Assembly: GCF_033547075.1 (NCBI RefSeq) | Contig: NZ_CP137891.1 | Coordinates: forward strand, 62,001-126,000 | Direction of reading: 5' to 3' | Source of the DNA: Flavobacterium ardleyense | GTDB taxonomy: Bacteria > Bacteroidota > Bacteroidia > Flavobacteriales > Flavobacteriaceae | Length of the DNA: 64,000 nucleotides | Shown: positions 19,205 to 27,891 of the stretch, one piece after another | Numbering within the stretch: the first letter of the stretch is position 1 | Layout: each line of letters opens with the position of its first letter | Position numbers and translations under genes: made by a program | The notes under the pieces: model-generated | Told to the model about the DNA's origin: nothing | The model's database searches: none | The model's input: only the letters and a program-made list of their open reading frames with translations

Positions 19205-20524
19205 TTATTGGCTATTTGTATCGGCTTCAAAGTTACAAACTTTATAATCGTTTTCATTCCTTTTCAATAATGCAATACCCACTGCACATTCAAGGCATCG
19301 CTTCTTATCACAATATTCATTTTTTAATTGCAGCAACGATTGGGAATCGAATCCGTTGTCTGCTCTAATTCCGTATTCAGAAAATTTCTGAATTGTGCTA
19401 TTATTTTCTGGAGTCAATTGTTCCATTAGTGCAATTATCTCGGCAGATATATCCTTTCCTAAACTTTTAGCGTAAGCAAATTTTAGAGGAATTATAGTAT
19501 TAATTATTTGCAACTCGACAAATAATCTGCTTAGCGATTTTCGTTTCTTGGGACTTACTTTATCAAACTGATAATGCGTTTCCCAATACTCTGGAATATT
19601 TAGGGTAAAAATCTTCTCTATTTCCTGATTATTTTCGCTTGCAATAACACTTGTAAAGAGATTTTGTTGCAAATGATATAATTGTGCTAATTGCGCTAGT
19701 CTGATGGTCGGAAAATTGTCTGGGCGATGTTTAAAGAAACTTGGCTCTGGAAGGATACAATCTTGGAGTTGGAACTTATGCAGACTATATTGATACTGTT
19801 TCTTGAGTGTTTGATAATAAACTTCTTCCCTTTCTTGATCCAATAATCCGAGCCGTCCAAAAAATAATGCAGTTAATTTATCAACATCATTGCTTTGTTT
19901 TAGTATTATCGGGAAGGGAATGGATTGCGCCATTTGCATAAATGCATTTCCATTGCTATTTAATCCAAAAGATTTTGCAAGCATTATAAATAAAACTGCT
20001 TCCCAATCATTGTTCATTGATTTTAGAAGCTCATCGACTTGTAACAATTTTCTTTCGAGTCGTTCAAAGAATAGTCTTTCTTGCCAGTTTTTAAATAGAA
20101 AGGGGTCAACTATAGCAATATCATTTTCGCAGAAAATCCATCTCTTCGGCGCCATCAATTTTTCATAACCTTCCAATGTAGCTGATGCAACGTATTTTTT
20201 GAGCTCTAAAGTAGGAATCGCGCTATTATCTTCTCGAAAGATTTCAATATCGTGCTCCCAAACAACGTGCAGAATTACATTATCATAGGCCGAATCTTGT
20301 TCATGATGATGCACATACCAATCTGAAGATTTGAGATGAATCTCTACATTTCCTGCCCACTTTTGATTGTCGATAATAATTTGAGCGTTAAAAAAATCTG
20401 GACCTGCAAGCTTAGTGTATTGTCCCACGCTTAGAATCTGCACAGATTTGCCCGAAGTAGATTGCAGATTTGAAATCTGAAATTTCTTATAAAGCCAAAG
20501 GTGATGTAAAAATTCTTCTCTCAT
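19205..20524 (-). CDS. DUF2851 family protein
   Basis: Conserved Bacteroidetes protein of unknown function, 439 aa from the ATG at 20524 (MREEFLHHLWLYKKF). Visible family features: LSVGQYTKLAGPDFFNAQIIIDNQKWAGNVEIHLKSSDWYVHHHEQDSAYDNVILHVVWEHD, a His- and Asp-rich N-terminal block that resembles a metal-dependent nuclease-like fold, followed by a helical C-terminal part with four Cys (CDKKRCLECAVG). No signal peptide. An upstream Met at 20557 is possible but adds residues unlike the family start. First gene of the DUF2851-PspC-HHH set. Confidence 0.85.
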   Translation of the reverse strand: MREEFLHHLWLYKKFQISNLQSTSGKSVQILSVGQYTKLAGPDFFNAQIIIDNQKWAGNVEIHLKSSDWYVHHHEQDSAYDNVILHVVWEHDIEIFREDNSAIPTLELKKYVASATLEGYEKLMAPKRWIFCENDIAIVDPFLFKNWQERLFFERLERKLLQVDELLKSMNNDWEAVLFIMLAKSFGLNSNGNAFMQMAQSIPFPIILKQSNDVDKLTALFFGRLGLLDQEREEVYYQTLKKQYQYSLHKFQLQDCILPEPSFFKHRPDNFPTIRLAQLAQLYHLQQNLFTSVIASENNQEIEKIFTLNIPEYWETHYQFDKVSPKKRKSLSRLFVELQIINTIIPLKFAYAKSLGKDISAEIIALMEQLTPENNSTIQKFSEYGIRADNGFDSQSLLQLKNEYCDKKRCLECAVGIALLKRNENDYKVCNFEADTNSQ

Positions 20525-20637
20525 GGCAGCAAATTTTCGACACTTAAAAATAGTCAAAAAATTGATATACAGTACTTAAAGCATCGAATTAAAATTTAAA
20601 GTAAGATGAAATTTTATTGTAGAAAGACGATTTTTAT

Positions 20638-20775
20638 TTGGGCGAGCCGGAAGCCATCAGGTTTTCGGTAAAGTTGAATTTTATCGCTTGGCTTCCGTCA
20701 GGCTGTCCGTTCCCAATCTTTCTTGTAGCTTTTGCTCCGCAACACTACAAGAAAGGATTTTCTCTACCATCCTTC
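20638..20775 (-). repeat. Dispersed two-hairpin repeat, copy B
   Basis: Reverse-oriented relative of 16012-16152. Hairpin 1: CTTTCTTGTAG / CTACAAGAAAG (20718-20728 and 20745-20755), perfect 11 bp with a 16-base loop containing GCGGAGC on the minus strand. Hairpin 2: CGGAAGCCA / TGGCTTCCG (20648-20656 and 20689-20697), perfect 9 bp. It lies between the DUF2851 gene (reading left from 20524) and the terminator of the PLP enzyme gene. Confidence 0.75.
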
Positions 20776-20882
20776 TCGCAAAACCGCGCTGAAAAGAGCT
20801 TACAGTTTAATAAACAAGTTTTATCTTACTGACTTCCTTCCGCAATCAAGCAATAATTCTGACAAGGAATTGGCATAAAAGT

Positions 20883-20910
20883 AAAAAAGCCACCGCATAC
20901 CTGCGATGGC
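20883..20910 (-). terminator. Terminator after the cystathionine beta-synthase-like gene
   Basis: GCCACCGCA / TGCGATGGC with one internal mismatch and a 4-base loop (20889-20910). A U-run follows on the minus strand. Confidence 0.8.
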
Positions 20911-20937
20911 CTTCTGTAAATTAAGAATCATTTCAGA

Positions 20938-22296
20938 TTATATAATTGCTATAAGATCATGTTTTGTTACTATATGAAATTTATCGCTACCGAAGTCAAT
21001 CAGCACAGCTTGATTTTCTTTGGTAAACAAAGGCATCAATTCTTTAATTGAGGATCCGGCTTTTACAATTGGATACGGTTTGCCCATTACGGTGTGTAAA
21101 GGTTTGTTCAGGACATCTTGATCGGCAGCGAATGCTTGAATTAAGTCTGACTCATCAATAGACCCTACAAATCCTGTACTATCAGTTACTGGAATTTGCG
21201 AGATTTTAAATTTGCGCATTCTCATAATTGCGTGCGAAACCAACTCTTCTGTCTTTGCAGTAATAAGCGGTTTGTCAATATGAGATCTGATTGCATCTTC
21301 CACAACTTGGAAATCCTCGTCTAGATAACCCATTTCCTTCATCCACTCATCATTAAACATCTTCCCAACATACCTACTCCCCGAATCGTGAAAAAGAACT
21401 ACTACAACATCTTCAGCTTTAAAGTGCTCTTTTAATTGCAACAATCCTTTGATTGCAGATCCAGCAGAGTTTCCAACAAAAATTCCTTCTTCAAGAGCAA
21501 TTTTCCTGGTATAAACCGCGGCATCTTTGTCTGTTACTTTCGTAAATCCATCGATTAAAGAAAAGTCTACATTCTTTGGAAGAATGTCTTCACCTATTCC
21601 TTCGGTAACATATGAGTAAATTTCGTTTTCATCAAAAATTCCTGTTTCGTGGTATTTTTTAAAGACTGATCCGTAAGTATCAATTCCCCAGATTTTAATA
21701 TTTGGATTTTTTTCTTTTAGATATTTAGCAACACCTGAAATTGTTCCACCCGTTCCAACACCTACAACAAAGTGAGTAATCTTTCCGTCGGTTTGCTTCC
21801 AAATCTCAGGACCTGTCTGCTCATAGTGTGCAATTGCATTTGATGGATTGTCATATTGATTTACATACCATGAATTTGGAGTTTCCTCAGAAAGTCTCTT
21901 AGAAACTGAATAATATGAACGTGGATCTGTCGGTTCGACATCAGTAGGACAGACAATAACTTCGGCACCAACGGCTCTCAAGATATCCATTTTCTCTTTG
22001 GATTGTTTATCAGAAATCACACAGATTAATTTATATCCCTTTACAATTGCGACCAAAGCCAGACCCATTCCGGTATTTCCTGAAGTTCCTTCGATAATTG
22101 TTCCACCGGGTTGCAATACACCGCTTGCTTCCGCATCTTCGATCATTTTGACTGCCATTCTGTCTTTTACCGAATTTCCTGGGTTAAAAGTTTCAATTTT
22201 GGCCAAAACTAGAGCTTCAACTTCTTGAGTTACTTTATTTAGACGAACCAATGGCGTGTTACCAATTGTTCCAAGTATATTTTCTGAATAGTTCAT
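20938..22296 (-). CDS. Cystathionine beta-synthase-like PLP enzyme with CBS domains
   Basis: 452 aa. The N-terminal fold-type II PLP domain (residues about 1-325) begins NILGTIGNTPLVRLN, has the PLP lysine at Lys44 (NPGNSVKDRM), the substrate loop GTSGNTGMGLAL and the phosphate-binding GVGTGGTISG. The C-terminal part (about 335-452) holds two CBS motifs, as in cystathionine beta-synthase. It condenses serine or an activated serine with homocysteine or sulfide; the CBS pair favours cystathionine beta-synthase over cysteine synthase, but the distinction is not certain. Monocistronic, with terminator. Confidence 0.85.
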   Translation of the reverse strand: MNYSENILGTIGNTPLVRLNKVTQEVEALVLAKIETFNPGNSVKDRMAVKMIEDAEASGVLQPGGTIIEGTSGNTGMGLALVAIVKGYKLICVISDKQSKEKMDILRAVGAEVIVCPTDVEPTDPRSYYSVSKRLSEETPNSWYVNQYDNPSNAIAHYEQTGPEIWKQTDGKITHFVVGVGTGGTISGVAKYLKEKNPNIKIWGIDTYGSVFKKYHETGIFDENEIYSYVTEGIGEDILPKNVDFSLIDGFTKVTDKDAAVYTRKIALEEGIFVGNSAGSAIKGLLQLKEHFKAEDVVVVLFHDSGSRYVGKMFNDEWMKEMGYLDEDFQVVEDAIRSHIDKPLITAKTEELVSHAIMRMRKFKISQIPVTDSTGFVGSIDESDLIQAFAADQDVLNKPLHTVMGKPYPIVKAGSSIKELMPLFTKENQAVLIDFGSDKFHIVTKHDLIAII

Positions 22297-22328
22297 TATA
22301 CTATTTTTTATTTATAATTTTAAAAACA

Positions 22329-22336
22329 CAAAGATA
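22329..22336 (-). promoter_or_regulatory. Candidate -7 box for the PLP enzyme gene
   Basis: TATCTTTG on the minus strand 32 bases before the ATG at 22296; the TTG at the expected distance is missing. Confidence 0.45.
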
Positions 22337-22382
22337 CAGATTACTTTAAACCTGACCGAATCGATGTAAATTGCGGTTGATT

Positions 22383-24326
22383 TTATTGAAAAAAGTTCCA
22401 CACAAGACCAAATCGCAACATAAAGTCACGGTACGGATAGTGGGGTGAAGAATAGAAGGTATTTCCCGTAAATGGAGAATTAAAGTGTTCGGCCTTTACA
22501 TAAATTCTAGTCCGCTGAATACGTAAATTCACGAAGAAATCTACCATAGGAAAATTCCCTATCTCCTTCTGATTTTGCACAAACGATTCTCCCAAGATTG
22601 GATTGTATTCATTTGCATAAAATTTTGTAAAATAATTTAAAGTTACCCCTGTTTGAAAGTACAGTGCTTTCTTAAATAGATGATCACTATAGTACAAGGT
22701 GTTACGAGTCACAAACTCAGGGACGTTTAAAATTGCCTCGGACTGCTGCACCTGTTGATATAGTACTGTATTATCTAAAGCAAACTTCCCGTAGCGAAAT
22801 TCCTTTCCCGCCTGAATATTTAGGTAATTAATTGACTCTGTATATTGCTGTGGCGTGATTATTTGAAATAAATCTTCAACATCATCCGTAAAATACAAAT
22901 GATCATTCAAAATTTGATAATTAGCCGAAACGTCAACCCACGGACTTTTTACCGACGCACTGAAGCTATTAATTTTTTCGTTTTTAAAATTATTCGACCA
23001 ATTATAGCCCAAATAAGAACTTTGTTGCAAGTTGTAAATATGATCAGGGATTTTTGAAAGATTTGTATATTCGAATTCGACAGCCATCCTTTCTGAGAAA
23101 TTATATAAAAGGTTTCCTTTGATCGTAGAAGACGCAGGACCATTAAAGCTACTGCTGATTAAGCCGCTAATTTCTAGATTGTTTTTCGCGTAAGCGTACT
23201 TTCCTCCTGCTCTATTAAGTTCTGTATTAATTGAAGATGGAATAATTTGATTGTCCGCAATTATTATTTTATTATAATAATTATTATCTCTAAAATCTTC
23301 AACAAAAAATTCAAATCTACCTAATAAGGAGTTTTCAAATTCGACTCCAAATCTATTATATAATTTATTATAGCGACTTTTATTAATAATTTCACCAGTT
23401 TGACTCGCATCACCAAATCGTTGCAGATCGGTTGTAGTACCATCACTGTCAAGAATACTCGAAATCAAAGTTGTTTGTTTAAAATTGTAGGTTTCGTATT
23501 CGTAATTAATCTGATGGTTAATCTTCCAATTGGAACTGGCATTTTCTTTATTAATTCGGAATGAATGATCTAAAAAAACACTAGACCCTTTTAATAGTGT
23601 TTCGGCATCTTTAAAGTACACTTCAAGTCTCGGCCTCGAATTAAAAGCAGCATCTTCACCTTCAAAATCTTCGTCAGATGTTAGACCGCCATTTTCGCCA
23701 TTCATTATGTCTTGTGCTACAAAGTGCGCATTGGCAACATAACGTTTGTTATCCGCCGCATAACTAGAAGTAAATCTAAAATTCCCGGTGCTAGAAAGCT
23801 GATTGATATATTTGCCCAACGAACGTAGTCCTTTGTAGGCAACAGAAAAATTAAATTGCGGTGAAGTATTAACTGTAATAAAAGCGTCGAGATTCTGACC
23901 TTGCTCCATTACGGTTTTAAAATACAGTTCAGTAAAAGGCGTTGCTACAGAATAATAATTGATGTCATCGGTACCCATAAAATTAAACTTCTTTGCATGG
24001 TGGCCAGAAGATGGCAAAGTGTTATACTTTTTCAAAGAAAACTTAAGTCTGGTGTAGGATTGACCTTCATTTGCGAATGGCAAAAGCCCAAATAAATCTT
24101 TACGCAAATAATTATATTTATATTCCGATTGAATAGTCAAAGAAGTATCAGCATAAATTGTATCTCCCTGCAAGGAGTAGATTTTATACTGGTCGATGCT
24201 AGCCTTTGGCAATTCCTCTTTTTTGAAAGCATTGTCGTCGCCGACCTCCTTTTCTTCTTGGCCGAATGAAAGGACGCTGCTACACAATAAAAACAGAACA
24301 AATATATTTAGTAATTTCATAGTCAT
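22383..24326 (-). CDS. Putative outer-membrane porin (Bacteroidetes type)
   Basis: 647 aa with a signal peptide (MKLLNIFVLFLLCSSVLSFGQ) and a mature part dominated by alternating aromatic and polar strands that suggest a beta-barrel, ending in the C-terminal strand FMLRFGLVWNFFQ with terminal aromatic residues. The conserved N-terminal region contains YSLQGDTIYADTSLTIQSEYKYNYLRKDLFGLLPFANEGQ, which I recognise as typical of the Bacteroidetes putative porin family. Substrate unknown. It follows the S8 protease gene, but each has its own predicted -7 box. Confidence 0.75.
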   Translation of the reverse strand: MTMKLLNIFVLFLLCSSVLSFGQEEKEVGDDNAFKKEELPKASIDQYKIYSLQGDTIYADTSLTIQSEYKYNYLRKDLFGLLPFANEGQSYTRLKFSLKKYNTLPSSGHHAKKFNFMGTDDINYYSVATPFTELYFKTVMEQGQNLDAFITVNTSPQFNFSVAYKGLRSLGKYINQLSSTGNFRFTSSYAADNKRYVANAHFVAQDIMNGENGGLTSDEDFEGEDAAFNSRPRLEVYFKDAETLLKGSSVFLDHSFRINKENASSNWKINHQINYEYETYNFKQTTLISSILDSDGTTTDLQRFGDASQTGEIINKSRYNKLYNRFGVEFENSLLGRFEFFVEDFRDNNYYNKIIIADNQIIPSSINTELNRAGGKYAYAKNNLEISGLISSSFNGPASSTIKGNLLYNFSERMAVEFEYTNLSKIPDHIYNLQQSSYLGYNWSNNFKNEKINSFSASVKSPWVDVSANYQILNDHLYFTDDVEDLFQIITPQQYTESINYLNIQAGKEFRYGKFALDNTVLYQQVQQSEAILNVPEFVTRNTLYYSDHLFKKALYFQTGVTLNYFTKFYANEYNPILGESFVQNQKEIGNFPMVDFFVNLRIQRTRIYVKAEHFNSPFTGNTFYSSPHYPYRDFMLRFGLVWNFFQ

Positions 24327-24337
24327 TAAATCGTTCG

Positions 24338-24345
24338 CAAAAATA
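24338..24345 (-). promoter_or_regulatory. Candidate -7 box for the putative porin
   Basis: TATTTTTG on the minus strand, 11 bases upstream of the first ATG at 24326, favouring the second ATG at 24320 as start. Confidence 0.45.
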
Positions 24346-24394
24346 CATAAAACTATATCTATTTTATGTAAAACTTCAAATTGACTAGCTTAAA

Positions 24395-24425
24395 AACAAA
24401 AAAAGAGTTGTCTTTCGACAACTCT
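24395..24425 (-). terminator. Terminator after the S8 peptidase gene
   Basis: Stem AGAGTTGTC / GACAACTCT (24404-24412 and 24417-24425), loop TTTC, with a run of seven U on the minus strand. Confidence 0.88.
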
Positions 24426-24448
24426 CATTATAACAAAGTTATTTAAAA

Positions 24449-26299
24449 TTATTCTTTCACAAATTTCTTAACAATTACTTTCCCTTGGTATTGGAATTTC
24501 ACGAAGTAAACACCATTTGAAAGTGACTCAACAGAAACTGCATTATTAACCACTGAAGAATTTAATTGAATTTCTTTTCCTAACATATCTACGAATGAAA
24601 CATTTTCTACAGTTTCATCATTAGGAGTTGAGAAATTTAAAGTACTTCTTGTAGGGTTTGGGTAAAGAACGATGTTGTTAGAAAAATCAGAACTTGCAAC
24701 ACCTAAAGTAATTCCTGTAGTTCCACTAGCAATAAGTGAAAATACTTGCGAACCACCAGTTAAAGAACCTTTGTGCGTAACCTGAATTGTATAAACTCCT
24801 GGTTGAGCATTGTCAATCTGTACTTTCTCGATATTATCAACATTGTTGTCAGTATCTCTCGTAGCCGCATCGGTAGGAGATTCTACATTTAATTTCCAAG
24901 GATAATATGGCATATCATCTTTAAAAACTTTTATATCTAAATTGTTTTTTAATCTAGCAATTCTAATATCTTCTTGAGCACCATTTTGCGCGCCAGTTGG
25001 ATCTGTCCAACAGATTGTAGCCATAATATCTTGAGGCGTGGTAATTGCGAAAGACTTAGTAAACGTTTGATTGTTAGCTAGTGTATTCTCTTCAATAATT
25101 GAAGTAGTATTTTTTCCTGAAATAATGGTGGCAGCTTTGGATACATCGATAAGTCCCCAACCAAATTCGTAGTCAGGTCCAACATTATTACCAGCTTCTT
25201 TTGCAGAGTGACAAATAAGTCCACGCACTGTAGAAGCACGCATAAAGACCGCATTCAAATTATTATAATGATTTTGAAGTAACATTACCGCGCCTGTTAC
25301 TGCTGGAGCAGCCATTGATGTTCCACTTGAAATAGAATATTGCGCATTTGTAAGATTTCCACATGAATTAACATTAACTCCTTTTGCCGAGATATCTGGC
25401 TTAATTCTTCCATCATCTGTAGGTCCGTAATTACTAAAACTACTCATCTCTACACTCGCAGGACCACTGTAATTTAGTACTTGATTTACCGCAGCAACCG
25501 TTAAAGCATTCTTAGAAACTCCGTAGCCAGTAAGCATATCGTAACCTTCCTTATAATCAATCTGATCTAAGTTTGGATTGTTACGGTCGTTTCCAGCCGC
25601 AACTACAATTTGATAAAAAGGATACGCATTTGCAATATTATCGATAGAAGAAGCTCCACCGTCGTAATTACCAAAAATCCACATTGGTAAGCTTGCAGTA
25701 TTATATCCATAAGAGTGGTTAGAAACTAAGTATCCACCTTGTCCAAACGTGTTCATCTCTGCAATATCACCTGTCCAGTCATACGTTTTTGCCAAACCTC
25801 CGTACGCAATTCCTCTACGTGTGCTTGATACTCCTGATGCGATGATTGTACCAGTAACGTGAGTTGCATGCGAAGCATAGCCTGTTGCTCCATCACTTAA
25901 AGTAACTTTTCCTGCTAATTCATTATGTTGATCTCTTACTCCAGAGCCATCCCAAACTCCAGCAGTAATTCCAGCTCCAGTAACACTCAAGCCAAGAGTA
26001 CCTCCAGGATAAACATCTGTTGCCCCCATTGTAGTGGCCGAACCTGCATTATTGTTGGTATAAAATATTGGAATATCACCAATAAAGCGATTAGGTACCT
26101 TTACATCTGTACCTCCGAATTTATAGTTTCTGATGTATTCAGAAATCTTTGTTTCGTTATTCTTCGACTCTTGTTCAATCTTAAGATTCAATTCTGCTAT
26201 TGCTTTGGAATCATAGGTAGCGGTAATCTTTGCACGCTCTTTGTTGCTCTGTGCCATTGCTACCGAAGAAGCGAGAATTAGGGTAATTAAATACTTCAT
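24449..26299 (-). CDS. Secreted subtilisin-like (S8) peptidase with T9SS type A sorting domain
   Basis: 616 aa secreted serine protease. Signal peptide (residues 1-16, ending VAMAQ). Catalytic triad visible: Asp117 (VWDGSG), His147 (SHATHVTG) and Ser328 (SGTSMAAPA), with oxyanion Asn237 (AAGND). A beta-sandwich domain follows (about 420-530), then a C-terminal type IX secretion sorting domain (about 540-616) with VLYPNPTRSTLNFSTP and ending VYFVKFQYQGKVIVKKFVKE. It should be exported by T9SS and anchored on or released from the cell surface. It lies downstream of the SusC/SusD pair but has its own candidate promoter. Confidence 0.93.
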   Translation of the reverse strand: MKYLITLILASSVAMAQSNKERAKITATYDSKAIAELNLKIEQESKNNETKISEYIRNYKFGGTDVKVPNRFIGDIPIFYTNNNAGSATTMGATDVYPGGTLGLSVTGAGITAGVWDGSGVRDQHNELAGKVTLSDGATGYASHATHVTGTIIASGVSSTRRGIAYGGLAKTYDWTGDIAEMNTFGQGGYLVSNHSYGYNTASLPMWIFGNYDGGASSIDNIANAYPFYQIVVAAGNDRNNPNLDQIDYKEGYDMLTGYGVSKNALTVAAVNQVLNYSGPASVEMSSFSNYGPTDDGRIKPDISAKGVNVNSCGNLTNAQYSISSGTSMAAPAVTGAVMLLQNHYNNLNAVFMRASTVRGLICHSAKEAGNNVGPDYEFGWGLIDVSKAATIISGKNTTSIIEENTLANNQTFTKSFAITTPQDIMATICWTDPTGAQNGAQEDIRIARLKNNLDIKVFKDDMPYYPWKLNVESPTDAATRDTDNNVDNIEKVQIDNAQPGVYTIQVTHKGSLTGGSQVFSLIASGTTGITLGVASSDFSNNIVLYPNPTRSTLNFSTPNDETVENVSFVDMLGKEIQLNSSVVNNAVSVESLSNGVYFVKFQYQGKVIVKKFVKE

Positions 26300-26329
26300 T
26301 TATGGATTTGTAATAAATTAATAGAAAAG

Positions 26330-26337
26330 CAAATATA
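26330..26337 (-). promoter_or_regulatory. Candidate -7 box for the S8 peptidase gene
   Basis: TATATTTG on the minus strand, 30 bases upstream of the ATG, downstream of the SusCD terminator. Confidence 0.5.
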
Positions 26338-26400
26338 ATCAAGAAATATATAAAAACACTATTTCATATATAACTTTATGACAGAGAAAGTATTAAAAAT

Positions 26401-26432
26401 AAAAAAGGGCTGTCATTTCTGACAGCCCTTTT
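26401..26432 (-). terminator. Terminator after the SusD-like gene
   Basis: Perfect 13-bp stem AAAAGGGCTGTCA / TGACAGCCCTTTT (26403-26415 and 26420-26432), loop TTTC, with A-runs on one side and a short T-run on the other, so it may work in both directions. Confidence 0.88.
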
Positions 26433-26451
26433 AAAACTCAAATTATGAAAA

Positions 26452-27888
26452 CTAGTAACCAGGATTTTGCTGGTAATTAGGATTTAATTCTCTGTAGTAT
26501 TTTGGAATTGGCATTTGCCATCTAAAATCACCTGCAGCGATAAAAGTAACATTTGCTGGAGTTCCACTTCCGTCAGAAAATTGACCATCAGTTTCACTTC
26601 TATTCAGGTCCATTCCAAGACGTTTCAAGGTATAGAATCTGTCAAATTCGAACGCTAATTCTAATCTTCTTTCTAGTAAGATTGCATCAAGCAAATCTTG
26701 TCCAGTTTCTGTACCTGGTGTAAAGTCAGAATATCTTTTAGATCTTAACATATCCAAAGTAGCTAAACCACCACCATTCATTCTGTATTCAGCTTCAGCT
26801 TTATTAAGTAAAGCTTCTTCAATTCTGATTACTTTAATATCACCAAGATTTGCAGTTCCGGTTCCTCTACCATCGTATTTAATTACGTGGTTGTAGAATT
26901 TACCTGCATACTTAGAATTTGCAATGTATGCAGTTTTTCTAATGTCAGTATCTTTATAAAGATCCATCAACTCTTTTGAAACTACGTACTCTGATTTTCT
27001 AGCATTTGCTCCACCTTGGAAGAATACATTACCTGCAGTAATTTGATCTACATCCTGGATTGCCACTTTAAACAATACTCCGTTTACGTTAGCGTCATCC
27101 CAAAGTTTCACAAAGTTTGTACCGGTAGCAATTGTACCCATAGTTCCTGTTGCATTGTCTAAAGCTTTCTGTCCGTACAAAGCAGCATTAGGATAGTCAC
27201 CCATATACAAATATACTCTTGAAAGCAAAGCGTCTACAGCCGACAATGATGCGCGACCCGCTACAACGCTATTACTAGCACTTATTTTATCTTTAGCGAT
27301 TAATAAATCGTTAATGATATTGTCATAAGAATCTTGTACAGTAGGTCTAGTTGGTCTAAAAAACGGCTCATATGTTTTTAGATAATAAACTCCTAAAGAT
27401 CCTAGAGCATCTCCTGACTGAGTTGGAATTTTTGAATATGAACGAACTAAGTCAAAATGACCCAATGCACGTACAAATCTAGCTTCACCTTCAAAGTTAT
27501 CTCTTTCAGGACCTGGAGGTAAAACTCCAATTGCATTAATTACTTTACTTGCCATCTCAGCTGGCCTATAACCTGCCTCGTAAAAATCAAAGTGTGCTGA
27601 GTTCTCTGTTGACAACCATCTAAAACCATCTAGGTTAGTACCTCTACCACCCGGGTTGTATATAAGGTTATCAGTCATAACTTCGGTGTCAATTATAAAT
27701 TCACCTCCGTAACCTGACCCACTTTTCATATAAACGTATGCACCTCTTACAGCGTTTTCAAAGTCAGTTGCGCTTTTCAGCACAGTCGCTTCATTTACTG
27801 CATTTAATGGACGATACGTAATATCATCTTCTTGACATGACAAGACAGATAGTGATATCGCCATCAATAAAATTATTTTCTTTTTCAT
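26452..27888 (-). CDS. SusD/RagB family outer-membrane nutrient-binding lipoprotein
   Basis: 478 aa. Lipoprotein signal MKKKIILLMAISLSVLSC with the lipidated Cys at 18. The mature part shows SusD features: an N-terminal helical region (ATVLKSATDFENAVRGAYVYMKSG), TPR-like helices (VDALLSRVYLYMGDYPNAALYGQKAL), and the C-terminal block with IRIEEALLNKAEAEYRMNGG, ILLERRLELAFEFDRFYTLKR and final IPKYYRELNPNYQQNPGY. It forms the lid over the paired TonB-dependent channel, with its gene 3 bases downstream of susC. Ligand unknown; no glycoside hydrolase or sigma/anti-sigma genes are adjacent. Confidence 0.93.
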   Translation of the reverse strand: MKKKIILLMAISLSVLSCQEDDITYRPLNAVNEATVLKSATDFENAVRGAYVYMKSGSGYGGEFIIDTEVMTDNLIYNPGGRGTNLDGFRWLSTENSAHFDFYEAGYRPAEMASKVINAIGVLPPGPERDNFEGEARFVRALGHFDLVRSYSKIPTQSGDALGSLGVYYLKTYEPFFRPTRPTVQDSYDNIINDLLIAKDKISASNSVVAGRASLSAVDALLSRVYLYMGDYPNAALYGQKALDNATGTMGTIATGTNFVKLWDDANVNGVLFKVAIQDVDQITAGNVFFQGGANARKSEYVVSKELMDLYKDTDIRKTAYIANSKYAGKFYNHVIKYDGRGTGTANLGDIKVIRIEEALLNKAEAEYRMNGGGLATLDMLRSKRYSDFTPGTETGQDLLDAILLERRLELAFEFDRFYTLKRLGMDLNRSETDGQFSDGSGTPANVTFIAAGDFRWQMPIPKYYRELNPNYQQNPGY

Positions 27889-27891
27889 CTT

